Source: Rhabdophis nuchalis (Eukaryota > Chordata > Lepidosauria > Squamata > Natricidae). From it: a DNA stretch of 64,000 nt. Position numbers and translations under genes: made by a program. Position 1 is the first letter of the stretch; each line of letters begins with the position of its first letter. The stretch covers positions 43,771,110 to 43,835,109 of the forward strand of contig CM077647.1 of the NCBI GenBank assembly GCA_039707465.1, given 5' to 3'. The notes under the pieces were generated by a model. The model saw only the letters and a program-made list of their open reading frames with translations. It ran no database searches and had not been told where the DNA came from. Of this stretch, positions 39,305 to 50,521 are shown piece after piece.

Positions 39305-41186
39305 AGCATAGGTTAATTATGAAAAATGCAATGCAGATTCCTTCATAGTAGCTGGATGTTTTGGGGATCTGGGTCAAGAAAAAGGAGATTTTAGCTCAAA
39401 CATAGCAAAACTGAATAGATTAGGTTATAGGCCCTCTCAGATTTTCCATCCTTTTTCATGATCTATAGATGGCAAGGAAGATATTATTTGAAATTTGTAG
39501 GAACCAATATCTAGGCAAAAGGGATTAAAACATTGTGGAAGAAAAAACATTTGGAAGCAGCTCAGAAGATTATTCCCTAATTAATTTAAGTATAAAAATG
39601 AGGAGGGTAGGTAAAGCACAATCAGACTTACAAAATTCTGCTATAGCCAATCTCAATAAAAGTGGTTTATCTTTCTTATAAGTTCCTGATCTGGTATATC
39701 TAGTGGGACAGATAGCTTTTTCCTGGATTTATGGTTTCCATTTAAAGAACAGGTGACTGCTCCACCGAGGATTCCTTTTGCACATATCTCATGCACTAAT
39801 TGCAAGATTTCCTGTATTGAAAGGTACTAGTAATGGCATTGCCATTTTATTATAACTGCCCATCTTATACTTCTAGGCAGCAGCTATAGAGTAAAATGAC
39901 TTTCGACAATAATTAACCAACAATTATGAAAAGGTTCACCCAACCTCAAATCATCATATATGAGGGAGCATCCAGATATTCCAAGGTTTATAAAATACCA
40001 ACAAGTCAGGGTCAAGTGAATCTTATGGGGAGGAACTATGATGTTCCAAGGATCCATCACTGCAATAGAAGAGCCATGCTTCCTGGGTTTACAGATATCA
40101 TTGCTTGATAAGTAATGATATCTGTAATGACCTTCAATCCAATACAGTGGGGCAGATAATCTATCTATTAGCCTGAGATCTTAGATTATTTATGCTACCA
40201 AAACATTTCAGAGAAAATTTAAAATTCACAAAATGTTTCAACAACCTTCAATAAGCAATCAGATTCTCAGAAAGGCATTTACCCCACTAAGCAAGCTAGG
40301 TGTATATTAACTGATCTCCATCAATTTGCAAGAACAGAATTCCTCAATAAGTACTTGTCTTTAACATTTACTCATGGGGAACCTGTGCAGCTAGAGATAT
40401 TTATGAGTTGCTTTCAGCTTAAAAATAAATCACCTCTAATTCCTCTAAGCGAAATCAATCAAAAGTCTTGTTTTTAAAAAAGGTTGTTTGTTTGGTCGAT
40501 TCTGGCAGAAAGTAAACAGCACTTCAGCTTTTCTCTACCATTAAGGTCTAAATGACTTAGAAAGTAAATCAATATCTCTAGGCAGCCTTCTGGCTATTGT
40601 TTAGCCAGTAGATATAGATTTTCATTGGCTTACTACATCTTCTGGGAGTAACCTCTAATCTTCAGAGAGTAATAATAAGTTCGTTATCTAGTTCAGCTCT
40701 TTGTTGTACATTAAAATGGGAGGCATCCATCAGACATGCTTGGTGTAGTTAAAAGATGATGACATCCCATTCTACCTATTCCATAATAAAACAGTTTTGT
40801 TATATTATAGGACAAAATGTTAGGTCAAATCTTATTGTTGATAGATTATTATTATTATTGGCCAAACATTGTGGGAGGGAGAATAATGGGGATATAATTC
40901 GATATAAAATTAGCATGAGCTAAATCCTGATGCTGTTTGTTTGTTATACATATATGACACAAATTGTTCATTATTCATATCTGTTTTTTTTTTTACATAT
41001 AAAATAACCTCTGGTTAAGTACTGATATGAAGTAGACAGCTGTCAGAAGCAATCATTGCTTGTTCAGCTTAGCAGCTAGATGTTAACTGGACCAAAGTGA
41101 TCTCTCTCCCACCCAAGATAGAGAAAAATAATATTTATATGATTAGATACCTTCCGTTCTTAACCAATGATAATATTCTGCTCCAT
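39305..41186. other. Intronic sequence, no gene
   Basis: AT-rich with no recognised element over about 1.9 kb. Confidence 0.5.
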
Positions 41187-41210
41187 TGTGTGTGTGTGTG
41201 TGTGTGTGTG
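41187..41210. repeat. (TG)n microsatellite
   Basis: Twelve TG units abut the left arm of the foldback. The mirrored right side of the cassette ends in (CA)n at about 41800-41820. Confidence 0.9.
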
Positions 41211-41247
41211 TTAGTTTTTATGAGCTGATCAATAAATAAATCAGAGA

Positions 41248-41294
41248 GACTAGGATAGATCTATTTCGAGCTTTTTAGCTCTCATCAGCTAGTC
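41248..41294 (-). ncRNA. Hammerhead ribozyme, minus-strand copy (sense to DGKB)
   Basis: Reading the minus strand: stem I 5' side GACTAG, core CTGATGA, stem II GAGC / loop TAAAAA / GCTC, core GAA, stem III ATAG / two-base loop AT / CTAT, cleavage-site C, stem I 3' side CTAGTC. All pairings are complete and every core base matches the hammerhead consensus, including the A15.1-U16.1 pair. The predicted cleavage is 3' of the C opposite position 41254. It lies in the transcribed strand sense of DGKB, so the pre-mRNA intron would contain it. The very short stem III is typical of Penelope-type hammerheads, which may act best as dimers. Confidence 0.88.
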
Positions 41295-41334
41295 ATACTC
41301 TTGCTGGGATTCGAACCGGTATATATAAGAATAT

Positions 41335-41381
41335 GACTAGCTGATGAGAGCTAAAAAGCTCGAAATAGATCTATCCTAGTC
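41335..41381 (+). ncRNA. Hammerhead ribozyme, plus-strand copy
   Basis: Identical over 47 nt to the minus-strand copy. Stem I lies at 41335-41340 with 41376-41381, CTGATGA at 41341-41347, stem II at 41348-41351 with 41358-41361, GAA at 41362-41364, stem III at 41365-41368 with 41371-41374, and the cleavage C at 41375. The conserved core is complete, so it is predicted to be catalytically competent. It points toward the PLE-type terminus at 41798. Confidence 0.88.
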
Positions 41382-41420
41382 TTCTGATTTATTTATTGAT
41401 CAGCTCATAAAAACTAACAC

Positions 41421-41800
41421 ACATATTTAAAAAATCACACAACGGAATTCTTGGCTTTCTGTCTAGATGGTCTCTGGTGATGAGCGAAAGGCAGAAAAGG
41501 AAACAGTATGTCTCCTCTAATTGGGGCCCTAACAGGGTGTTGTGGAATAATTAAATATAAATATAAATATAAATATAAATATAAATATAAATATAAATAT
41601 AAATATAAATATAAATATAAATATAAATATAAATATAAATATAAATATAAATATAAATATAAATATAAATATAAATATAAATATAAATATAAATATATGT
41701 ATGTATAATACATATTTGGGTCTTTTCCCGTGTTAACTTTTACACGGGAACAGACCCGAATAAACCAAAATCTACAGACCTATACCCATGAAAATCTACA
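41421..41800 (+). mobile_element. Penelope-derived non-coding segment with (AAATAT)n
   Basis: 41480-41545 (GAAAGGCAGAAAAGG, CAGTATGTCTCCTC, GGGGCCCTAACAGG) matches the PLE flank at 24845-24915. After the hexanucleotide repeat, a hairpin (GGGTCTTTTCCCGTGT / ACACGGGAACAGACCC, 41718-41757) and ACCTATACCCATGAAAATCT, ACAAA match the PLE 3' terminus at 23616-23690 (CCTACACCCGTGAAAATCTAC on its minus strand). No coding sequence remains. Together with the hammerheads it looks like a non-autonomous PLE or terminal-repeat derivative. Confidence 0.7.
41552..41697. repeat. (AAATAT)n minisatellite-like array
   Basis: About 24 hexamer units without interruption, in the middle of the PLE-derived segment. 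The open frames across it (KYKYKY.../LYLYLY...) are artefacts. Confidence 0.95.
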
Positions 41801-42110
41801 AACACACACACACACACACATATATATATAAATTCAGTGCACTTGACAAATGCAGAGTACTTCTGCTGTCAATAGTTTCCCTTTATAAAGGTTATGTAGT
41901 ATTTAAAAAGCTATTAATCACTTAGCTTTTGATCTCAAGAACAACAAAGAACTCTTAGGATACTTTAAATTATAGCATATGGATTCTGCTTCCCAAACCT
42001 TCCTATAAAATTTTCTGAATATAGAAGAATGGAACTTTAAAATTATTAATTCTCAAAAGCTCTTGTCTTCCACACTGTGTCTTTTTTCCTCATAGGGTAA
42101 AATGATAGTT

Positions 42111-42189
42111 TCCCCTTCTTTCCTTCCTTCCTTCCTTCCTTCTTCCCTCCCTCCCTCCCTCCCTCCCTCCCTCCCTCCCTCCCTCCCTC
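42111..42189. repeat. (CTTC)n(CCCT)n polypyrimidine tract
   Basis: About 80 bp in which CTTC units give way to CCTC/CCCT units. Purine-rich on the minus strand. Confidence 0.92.
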
Positions 42190-42933
42190 TTTATTTCTTT
42201 GTTTCTGAGGCAAGAAATGGTAATAAAACTTACTAAAAGTTGGGTCACAGGTGTACGGTAGTGGAGAATTCTGAAGGTGGAGAATGTAAATCTCATAAAG
42301 ACAAGGAAATTTTAGAGTGTGTATATATGTCTGTGAGCCCAGCTGCTGGAGATGCTGATGTTTAAAGTCTCCAGAGAACGTGCCCAATTAGTCTACAAAA
42401 AAATTTGAGCTTGGAGGATTGTGGCAGGCAGAAAGCAGTGAGTTATCTGTGGTGGACAAGTGATATTGCTGACTGGAAAGCTGGCAGCAGAGTGGCAACA
42501 GTGACTCAGTGCTAATCAGTACACCACTGATCAGCTATTGGAGACCGGTAATCAATTCAAATGCGTAAGAAACACAAACAATAAAAAGAAAAAGAGCCAA
42601 GTTTTAGCTCTCACTGTTAGAGCCACTGAAAAGACTAATAGAATCAAATCCAGGAAAGAAAGACAGCAGCTACACTATTTTCTTTTGAGAGAGAGTTTAA
42701 TGTATTTAATGTATTTAATGAATTCAAAGTACACTAGACTTACTGATATGAACTTGCCCAGGATCATAACCAAGTTACTCAACACACCAGCATCTTAACC
42801 TTCACATACTTCCAGTGGTAAGAAAGTAATGAATCTTAAGTTTAAGAATCCTGATCTTTTGTCTATTTTTGTAATATTCAGTAAGAAATGGTGCAAGGAA
42901 AAGTATAAAACTGCAGCAAAGTTAGAATACTGT
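42190..42933. other. Intronic sequence, no gene
   Basis: Nothing was recognised apart from short (AAG/AAAAG) and ATGTATTTA repeats near 42580 and 42700. Confidence 0.5.
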
Positions 42934-43309
42934 CAGGTAGTCCTTACTTACTGATAGTAATTGGGACTTGGAAGTCCATTGCTAAGCAATGTGTCATAAA
43001 GCATGATGTCACATGACTGTTTGTGACAGCAGTTGCTATTGTTAGGCACTTTCCAGATATGTGATTGTCATTTGGGACCTTCTTCCAGCTCTGCCATCGA
43101 CTTTGTTGTAAGCCAGTAGTGAAGATCATAAATGTCTATTATGTGACTGTAACATTCTCATTGTGAGCTAATCACTGAGTGTCTAAATCATGTGACCATG
43201 GAGATACTACAACAGTTGCAATTACACCAACTCATTACAAGTATTCCTCTTTTAATGTTGTAACTTTGAATGATTGATGAATTAGTGGGTTTTAAATAAG
43301 AACTACCTG
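42934..43309. mobile_element. MITE-like repeat with CAGGTAGTCCTTAC / AAGAACTACCTG ends
   Basis: The ends are inverted repeats (CAGGTAGTCCTTACTTACT against the reverse-complement right end CAGGTAGTTCTTATTTAAA). The interior shares ATCATGTGACCATGGAGATA, TTGTAACTTTGAATGAT and GATCATAAATGTC blocks with 30180-30690. No clear target duplication was found. Confidence 0.7.
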
Positions 43310-43974
43310 TATACAATCCAGTTACCTTGGATTCAGGACCAAGAGTAGCAATTTTGCAGATAAACTAATAATGAAATTATCTTTGCCAAATGGTTTCCAT
43401 AGCTGGCTTAGAAGTCTTTTTTTTTAAGGCCCATTATTTTACATGTTAAATCGATGCTATATTAAGTTAGGTGATACTCTTTCCAGGAGTTTTTAATTCA
43501 GATACTTCCCAGTTCACTTTCCTAAGCCAAAGCCACTTTGTGTGTTCAAGATTTGTGGAAATGGGTGTAGAACAGGGTTCAAAATGAAAAGTCCTATTTC
43601 AGTAAAATGGGAGCCAGTTTCAAATAAAATAAAATAAAATAACTTTACTTCAGAAAACTCAATACCTATTCAAAGAGACTGACCATATTAGAAAATAATT
43701 CATTTTAAAAAGCATTTTGGATACTTAGAAGTTCACAACAAAACAAAGTATTCACATATGTCAAGCTGAGCAAGATTGTTACCACTCCTCTTAGAATAAA
43801 TATATCTGGTAGAGTATAATTTTTAAAATTTAAAAAAAGAAATAATTCAAAGCTTTATAAGAACATATGCCGGTTAGTAAAAGAAAAAAAGCAATCCTTA
43901 AATCTAACACTGACAAATTGTTTAAAGAATTGTTCTCAGTCCATGCAGATGTGTCCATAAGACATATACTTCCA
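43310..43974. other. Intronic sequence, no gene
   Basis: Contains a short (AAAAT)n near 43624-43642. Otherwise featureless. Confidence 0.5.
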
Positions 43975-45545
43975 TCAGAAGTGGGTTTCAAAAAAATGCT
44001 ACTACCAGTTCAGTGAGCGTGGCTAGATAGGGGGGCATGTGACTGAGTGGGCATAGCCAATTGATGTCACTCATGCACTCTCAGTAACGTGACCCCCCCC
44101 CACCAAGCCACACCCACCAAAACAGTGAAAGGTTTTGAGGGGGAACACACCAGGCAATGGCTCTTCACTGTCTTTTTGGGAAGATCCCCAGAGCCCCTTT
44201 ATTTTGTTTTGTGGCTCCCTCACAGGCAGTTTCTCATTTTGGCCCACAAGCAGAGAACAAGGTTTCTACCTAGCCCCCTTCCCTCAATCTCTGCATTGTT
44301 GCCCGCCAACTCAACTCCACACAGCTACAGAGGAGCTGCGGCAGAGCAGGCTATGGAGGGTGTGATAAGCCAGGTTGATCAGGGCAGTGTGCTGCTCCAA
44401 GAAGCCATGCTCGGCAGGCTCCCACCTGTAGTTGGTGGCTGAAGCGCTCCAGGTACAGTGAGCTTTGCAGGGCCAGGAAGCACTGCCGGAGTTGGGACAC
44501 ACTGAGGGAGAAGTTGTGCGAGCATCCCAGCATCCTGAAGAGATCCGTGTGGGGTTCTGGCGGCTGCAAAGCATGGCACGAAGGGCAGAAGCCCCCAACT
44601 CCCGTGGGGCAATGTAGCTCCAGCAGCAGTGCCCAGCCACCTGGGATCGGGCCCGCCATAGGGCCCTCGTGCATAATTCCCACTGCCACATCTGCTCAGG
44701 CAGTTGGGCACCCGGTCCGACCCCTCTCTGCATAGCAGGGGCTCTTTGCTGTCCTGCTTGAGAGATGGAGCCTGGGGAGGAAGGAAATGGTGGTTCTGGC
44801 AGTCCCGCCCATATCCCTGCCAACTGGAGAGTGGTCCGGGAGCCCTTCTGAGACAAGTGCTCCTCTTGATGTGGTGGCTATGCTTGCCCACTCCTGGACT
44901 GAAGCATTACGACCCCAGCCCACCCAGCCAAGCGTGCCTCACTTGTGCCAGGCAGCACCTGGTGGCACCAGAGGACCTCCATGGCAACAGGTCGTCAGTT
45001 GTGGTGTCATGTGCCTTCGAGCCAAGGCCTATGGGCTTTTGGAGCATCCTATGTGCGGAGGGTGTTTGGCCTGGCTCTGGCTATATCTGGGCTGGAGGAG
45101 GTGCTGCCACAACCAACCGCCAGTCACTCCAAACTTGCAGATTTTTGGGGGTTTTTCTTTAAAAAACCACCTCTCCAGAGGAGCTTGAAAACTTCTGAGG
45201 TTGCTTCTGGAAAGGGCAGGCAGACAGGCAGAATTCCCCCGCCCCCTCTCCTTGGCACCTGCATCCTAGGAGCTTGCTGCAACTCCCAACTCTTGTACAG
45301 TAAAGGCAATTAACAACTTATCACACTCATGAGAAGTTTTTCTATACTGTGCAAGGGCAGGGAATTGCTCCAAGGCTGCAGGTGCCCAGGAGGGAAGGAA
45401 ATGTTGCCCATCTGCCCCCTCCCAGAGCAACCTTAGAGGTTTTTAAGTCATCTGCAGAGGCTTTTTTAAAAAAGAAAACCCTGAAAAAGCTACAAGATCT
45501 GGAACTGCTGGTCTCCAGTAAGATGCGCATCTCATGGTGCATCTG
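43975..45545. mobile_element. GC-rich composite beginning with a hAT-like terminus; origin uncertain
   Basis: The left edge CAGAAGTGGGTTTCAAAAAA, then CTACTACCAGTTC and GCGTGGCT motifs, resembles the CAGTGGTGGGTTTCAAA class of squamate hAT elements. The next 1.3 kb is much more GC-rich than its surroundings and has open frames on both strands. One minus-strand stretch reads LFRMLGCSHNFSLSVSQLRQ then CFLALQSSLYLERFSHQLQ (about 44400-44550). In the next frame it continues EQHTALINLAYHTLHSLLCR. It looks coding-derived, but I do not recognise the protein. No matching right terminus was found. Confidence 0.4.
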
Positions 45546-45956
45546 ACTCTGACTTTCATTATAAAGAAGAAAGTAACATATGTTAAAGAATGCCTCTATG
45601 TAATCTATCAGTTAATGCAAAAATAGTTTGTTTAGTAAGACAGAGAAAATAAAATCACTCACACTAAACTCCTGTGTCTGAAGTGGATGGCTAGAAGGTG
45701 AAATATTATCAAAGTGGCTTATTAGGTTTATAATAAAAGCTACAGGTAATTTATATATATATTACATAAATCCACTTTTCTTCCACTATTCTCTACATTT
45801 TTACTGTTAAGGTTTTACTCTTTCAGAATGGGAACAAAATATACTAATTTTTTTGTTTCATGTATAAGGACAGCTTTAGGAATCTGGACTTATAACTGAA
45901 CTTATCTTAATAATAATAAGTCACAATCAACAGTTGAGAATACTATTAGAATCTAC

Positions 45957-46348
45957 TGTCAGGCCTGGAAGCCATCTTAGACCTTGGATCTTCAGGCTGA
46001 CACATTTAGTGCTGTAGGAAACTGGGAGGAGGGGTTGCATGGAGTGGGGAGATATATAGTCAAAATAACATTCCTTTCTCTGAGAGTCAAAGCCATTCTT
46101 CCCTGCACCTGGAGGGGTATGACTAGGATGTATCTCCAGTTAGGACAGTGCATTGATTGGACCATGTGATGGATTTGTGGGTGCTGGGGCAGAGACATGA
46201 ACTTTATTTTGGTTGGGGAAAACCTGGAAGGTTTCAGATTTGGGTTTTCCCAGATATGCCAATATGACATCTCTAATAAAATGGATCTTTAAGGAATGCC
46301 AAGCCTCAGAGTCTTCTTTTGTTGGGGATGTTACTTGGAACCCTGACA
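45957..46348 (+). mobile_element. Solo LTR, 392 bp
   Basis: It starts TGTCAGGCCTGG and ends CCCTGACA, a TG...CA element with 7-bp inverted ends. TCTAC (45952-45956) and TGTAC (46349-46353) are a 5-bp target duplication with one change. A TATATA-type box lies at about 46052-46058 and AATAAA at 46275-46280, giving plus orientation. No internal retroviral genes are present. Confidence 0.75.
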
Positions 46349-46353
46349 TGTAC

Positions 46354-47711
46354 TATATGAAATATAGCTACTTATGTCTTTTGGTAACAATCCTGATGAA
46401 TATTCATACAGAATAACTGAGTCCAAAGAGAATAGATCAAAGATGCACTACAAAAATCCATACCTATAGTTGAGGAAATCAATCAGTGTTAAACAGAGCA
46501 GGATCAGCTATTTAAAGAAAGCAGAATAACCAGGAGGTGATAATGACCTTCAACCTCTACCAGGATTGCAAGAGGATAAAGTAACGACAGGGGAAACATC
46601 CAATATTATTACAAATGGACTGCTAATCAACACATTATTGATTCCTCCTTTTTGTCAAACTCATTTAATGTCTTAAAAAATGATCTTAGCTAAATCTTTA
46701 GAAAAAACAGAATCAAATGCTATTAATTATAGAAGATAATCAATAAAATGCTGATTCACTTAAACACAAAGGCAAATCTTGTATTATTTTTGATTTATAG
46801 TGATAATTATAATGAAAAATATGCAGTTTTCAACAACCCCTCCTGCTTTTAAATGAGGCTTAAAAAAAGTACAAAAAGTTATTTTTAAGAAAATGGGCTT
46901 AGAGGAGCAGAAGCAAGAGCAGAAGCCACAACTCCAATTATTAACTTGTGTTTTATGAATTTATGTGAACACACAATGTGAGAAACAGAGCACATCTTTT
47001 CAAGCACTGATTTCAACAAAAGTGCCACTGTAATTCTATACATGCTGATTTAGAAAATTTTTACTATGTTCTACTTACAACCACATACATTTGTAACTTG
47101 CATATATCTAATTACACAATGAATTGTAGCCTTTACCACTATTAAATCTCCATGAAACTCAACAGGTTAAGCAACTGGTAAATTTTAATGTAAAGCAATA
47201 CTTTCCCACTTGTTGTTTACTTGTTCCTTTTTTTCCCCTTCTCAGAAAATAAAATTCAAGTAAGATAAAGAAAAGTAGGAAGCATAGTCAATCCCTTTGA
47301 ACTATGGCATTTAGTTCCACTTGGCAATAAAACTGTCCCCTTGTTTATAGCAGTTAAAGCAGTTAGAGCTACTTCCAGTCCTGGATTAATGCAAAAAGGT
47401 TTCAGGACTTTTCCAGATTCAGCAATAATCATTGCTTATTTTGTCAGCAATAGAGACTTAGTATTTTATGCCAGACATACAGTCTTCACTTCAAATAGTG
47501 ATCAATCAAATATTTTCAATAATAAATTTTCTGTGTACATTTAGCTGCAAAGTATATAGTGAATGCAGATTTTCTAATTCTCTTTTTTATTTGCCCTCTG
47601 ACATGCCATCTTGTACTTTCATTTTACTTTATTTTAAATAGCTGGGGTGTCTACATTGCTCTATTTGAAAAATCTATTATACATTCAAACTTGGAGCCTT
47701 AGTTCTGTGCA
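46354..47711. other. Intronic sequence, no gene
   Basis: AT-rich with no recognised element. Confidence 0.5.
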
Positions 47712-47906
47712 TCTGTTTGTTGTTGTTCGATGCCTTTGACTCAGTCATAACTCCTGGTGATTGCCTGGATGATTCCCTGCAGTTTTCTTGGCAAGATTTT
47801 CAGAAATTGACTGATCCAAAGTCATCAAATTGGCTTCATACCTCTAAGGCAGAATTAGAACTCTCGGTTTCTACTTGGAGCCTTAACCAATACATCAAAC
47901 TGGCTC
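47712..47906 (-). mobile_element. tRNA-derived SINE, minus orientation
   Basis: The minus strand starts GAGAGCCAGTTTGATGTATT, then GGTTAAGGC (A box), and has TTCTAATTCTGCC in the B-box position. The body TTTGGATCAGTCA is CORE-like and the downstream part GCCAAGAAAACTGCAGGG leads to a (TTG)n/(CAA)n end. Diverged but recognisable. Confidence 0.65.
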
Positions 47907-48119
47907 TCAGTCTGCAGTAGCAATATATAGCAAACAATTACAATGGGAGTTAAGTCTTGTAAATATGCTTACATTATTGTTAAGCAGAAATCAAGGATTT
48001 GTTTTAGACTGTGAAACTCTTGATCCAATCATCTCAGAACTTTATATTTACTTGGAGGATTATTATTTTTTAAGGTTTGAGAAAAGAACATTTTCTGCCC
48101 TAATTTAGAGAAGTTGCCA

Positions 48120-48185
48120 AGGAATGAATCTTAGTTCTTTCATATACAAAGCATGTGTTCTACCATTCAGCTATGGCCCTTTAAA
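48120..48185 (-). mobile_element. tRNA-Ala-like SINE head fragment
   Basis: The minus strand reads GGGCCATAGCTGAATGGTAG, then AACACATGCTTTGTAT. This parallels the CCATAGCTCAGTGGTAGAGCA-type head of tRNA-derived SINEs. Only about 60 bp. Confidence 0.5.
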
Positions 48186-49923
48186 AAAAATCATCAATCA
48201 CAAGAACTTTTAACTGAAGACATTAGATATTAGGTATTGATATTGTTGTACACTAACTAAGCAATTTACTGCATCAAAGTGGATGATGCAGATACTTTGA
48301 TTATTAAAAAAGAGACATGATCATTTAATTAGTATGGGGGAGGAAGAGTATAAATTATAATGAACAAGATTGTAGCTCTTAAAAAATATAACTGGATTGA
48401 TACAACTTATTCATAAATTCCCACTCATATTGTTGGATAAGACAATTATATCATATTATTATGAGGTATATTTGTACAGTGAGTTTATTTATTTATTTGG
48501 TTCATAGGTAGTTATGGTAACAATATTTTGTTTTTCTAGGGAAATCCATATATTTAAAAGTATGTTGAAATTATAATACTGGCTTACTTTCAGTGCCTTT
48601 CATGAAGATTATAAACTGATTTTTTTCCATAGAATTTTTTTATGAATAGAGACAATTATTTGAACAGCACACAATTAACATACATTTGCACAATGCAGAC
48701 AACAGGTCCTGAACTAAAGACCTTGCTATCATCAAAAGCTTTCACAATGTTTGTATTTAAATGACATGGCACTTAATTCTGACAATCTGTCATATTCTTA
48801 GCAACTTCAAAAAAAGAGCAGTATTCATCTTTTCTATCAAAAGCTTTATGGTGCAGAACTGTTCATCTTAATGTCATGTCAATCTAACAGGCATTTTGCT
48901 TGCCTGTCATTGTTTTTAAGGCTATCAGCAAATATATAAATCTGTTAAGTTTTTATCAACAACTATGTGTGATCATTTAACATATATTGAGATCTCTGCT
49001 TTTAAGAAGGAGTTTAATAAAACTTTAAATAATGATACAGATCCTGGACACATTCCAGGGGCGTTTATATCTTGTGGTAAAATTTCAGTTGCAGAGATTT
49101 AAGGATGTTCTTAAAAACTTTCCTGATTTTGGTTAAAGGACAATCAAGTAGGTTTTTGTGATTCAGCCATCCTCCAAAATAATTATTATATGCCTGGTTT
49201 TCATGCATGTTGCATTTGGATGATAAATTTAAATTTAAACAATATTATTCATTGCCTATACTTGCAGCTTTTGTCTTCCCCTTGTTCGAACAATATTATG
49301 TGGTTGAACACCATTTAGCTATTAGGGAGACCATAGGCAAACAGCTGTCATACTGAATTTACTTTTATAGCAGAGGTAGCTTCTTAATGTGGCAACCATT
49401 CATCCGCATCTGAGGTATGGCAGTATAGTGTTCTCTCAGTGTTCTGAACTAAGGTCCCCACAATAACTTGGCATCTAAATGGAGGTTAAATGCAAAACAT
49501 CTGACAGGTATTACGCTGCTTCTCCGAAATGATAACTACATTGTGATACGTGAATTATATCTACATTAATCTAGATCATGATAAAATTTGATGCAACATA
49601 TTACAGCTGAGCAAATATGCCTCGTCAATCTTTTTTTTTTTTTTTTGCAGTGCTTTGAGCTGGTCCAACTACAGTTACCTCTCTGAGGAGGAGAGAATAG
49701 GCAAAATTGATAATGTAATTCCTAAATGAAGTGTAATATAATTTAAAATGGAACTTCCCACCAGCTAGTTATCCATTTTAACTGTATATTTCTAGTTGGC
49801 TGAAAAGCCTTGATATTTTAATTTAAAATCGATACAAGAATTGGATCAAGTAAAAATTACTTTACTTCCCCTCCTCTTCAAAGAATTTTATGGTTTGAAA
49901 GGAATGGAAAAATCTCCACCTTA
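48186..49923. other. Intronic sequence, no gene
   Basis: AT-rich; a T-run at 49630-49646. No recognised element. Confidence 0.5.
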
Positions 49924-50070
49924 TCTTCTTCTTCTTCTTCTTCTTCTTCTTCTTCTTCTTCTTCTTCTTCTTCTTCTTCTTCTTCTTCTTCTTCTTCTTC
50001 TTCTTCTTCTTCTTCTCCTCCTCCTCCTCCTCCTCCTCCTCCTCCTCCTCCTCCTCCTCCTCCTCCTCCT
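49924..50070. repeat. (CTT)n(CCT)n polypyrimidine tract, 147 bp
   Basis: 147 consecutive pyrimidines on the plus strand: about 30 CTT units, then about 19 CCT units. It abuts the right end of the DIRS element. Confidence 0.95.
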
Positions 50071-50084
50071 AGGTTGAGAAAGGG

Positions 50085-50268
50085 TGTTGGTCTTTATATG
50101 ATACGCCTATTCTCATAGTGGGGAAGTAGCATCCAGACTGGGTTGACCTCATCACCTCATTGATTGAACTGAGTCTGATAAGACTGTTAAGCCACACCCT
50201 TGTCACTAGGCAGATCCAGCTTTCAGCAAAGGACTTTAATCAGACTCGATGTGTCACCTTCTCCAGGT
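50085..50268. repeat. DIRS right terminal inverted repeat
   Basis: TAGCATCCAGACTGGGTTGA, CTGAGTCTGAT, TAGGCAGATCCAGCTTT and GATGTGTCAC appear in the same order in the reverse complement of 61115-61285. The outermost part (GATACGCCTATTCTCATA) is complementary to 54355-54390. Confidence 0.85.
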
Positions 50269-50429
50269 AAGTTGTCAAAGTCTTTTTTTTGTATAACAAT
50301 TTTTATTGATTTTACAATTTTATAATAGGAAAGGGGTATGTAGGGTATTTAACAAATATTTTAGAGCTTCCATGTCAGGGTTGGTAACCTCCTCTGAGAC
50401 TTCATACAAAATAATTTCAATAAAAGGTG

Positions 50430-50436
50430 GAAATAA

Positions 50437-50521
<85 letters not shown>

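Larger units (their letters stand above)
41210..41420. repeat. Foldback with about 90-bp arms containing two hammerhead ribozymes
   Basis: The left arm, 41210 to about 41302, is repeated in reverse complement from about 41328 to 41420. It is almost perfect: one 1-base indel around 41244/41387 and one substitution near the loop. The loop of about 25 nt includes GCTGGGATTCGAACCGGT, which contains the inverse of a tRNA-type B box (GGTTCGAATCC). The structure lies between (TG)n and Penelope-derived sequence. Confidence 0.95.

Noticed and set aside
41435..41713. LYLYLY/KYKYKY open frames
   Set aside because: Translation of the (AAATAT)n array.
45957..46348. Complete endogenous retrovirus
   Set aside because: Only one LTR with its own target duplication is present and there is no gag, pol or env sequence nearby.
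49629..49656. T-run followed by GCAG, a splice-acceptor-like site on the plus strand
   Set aside because: The host gene is on the minus strand and no plus-strand exon follows. It is a chance match.
49841..50077. Poly-leucine open frame
   Set aside because: Product of the (CTT)n(CCT)n repeat.
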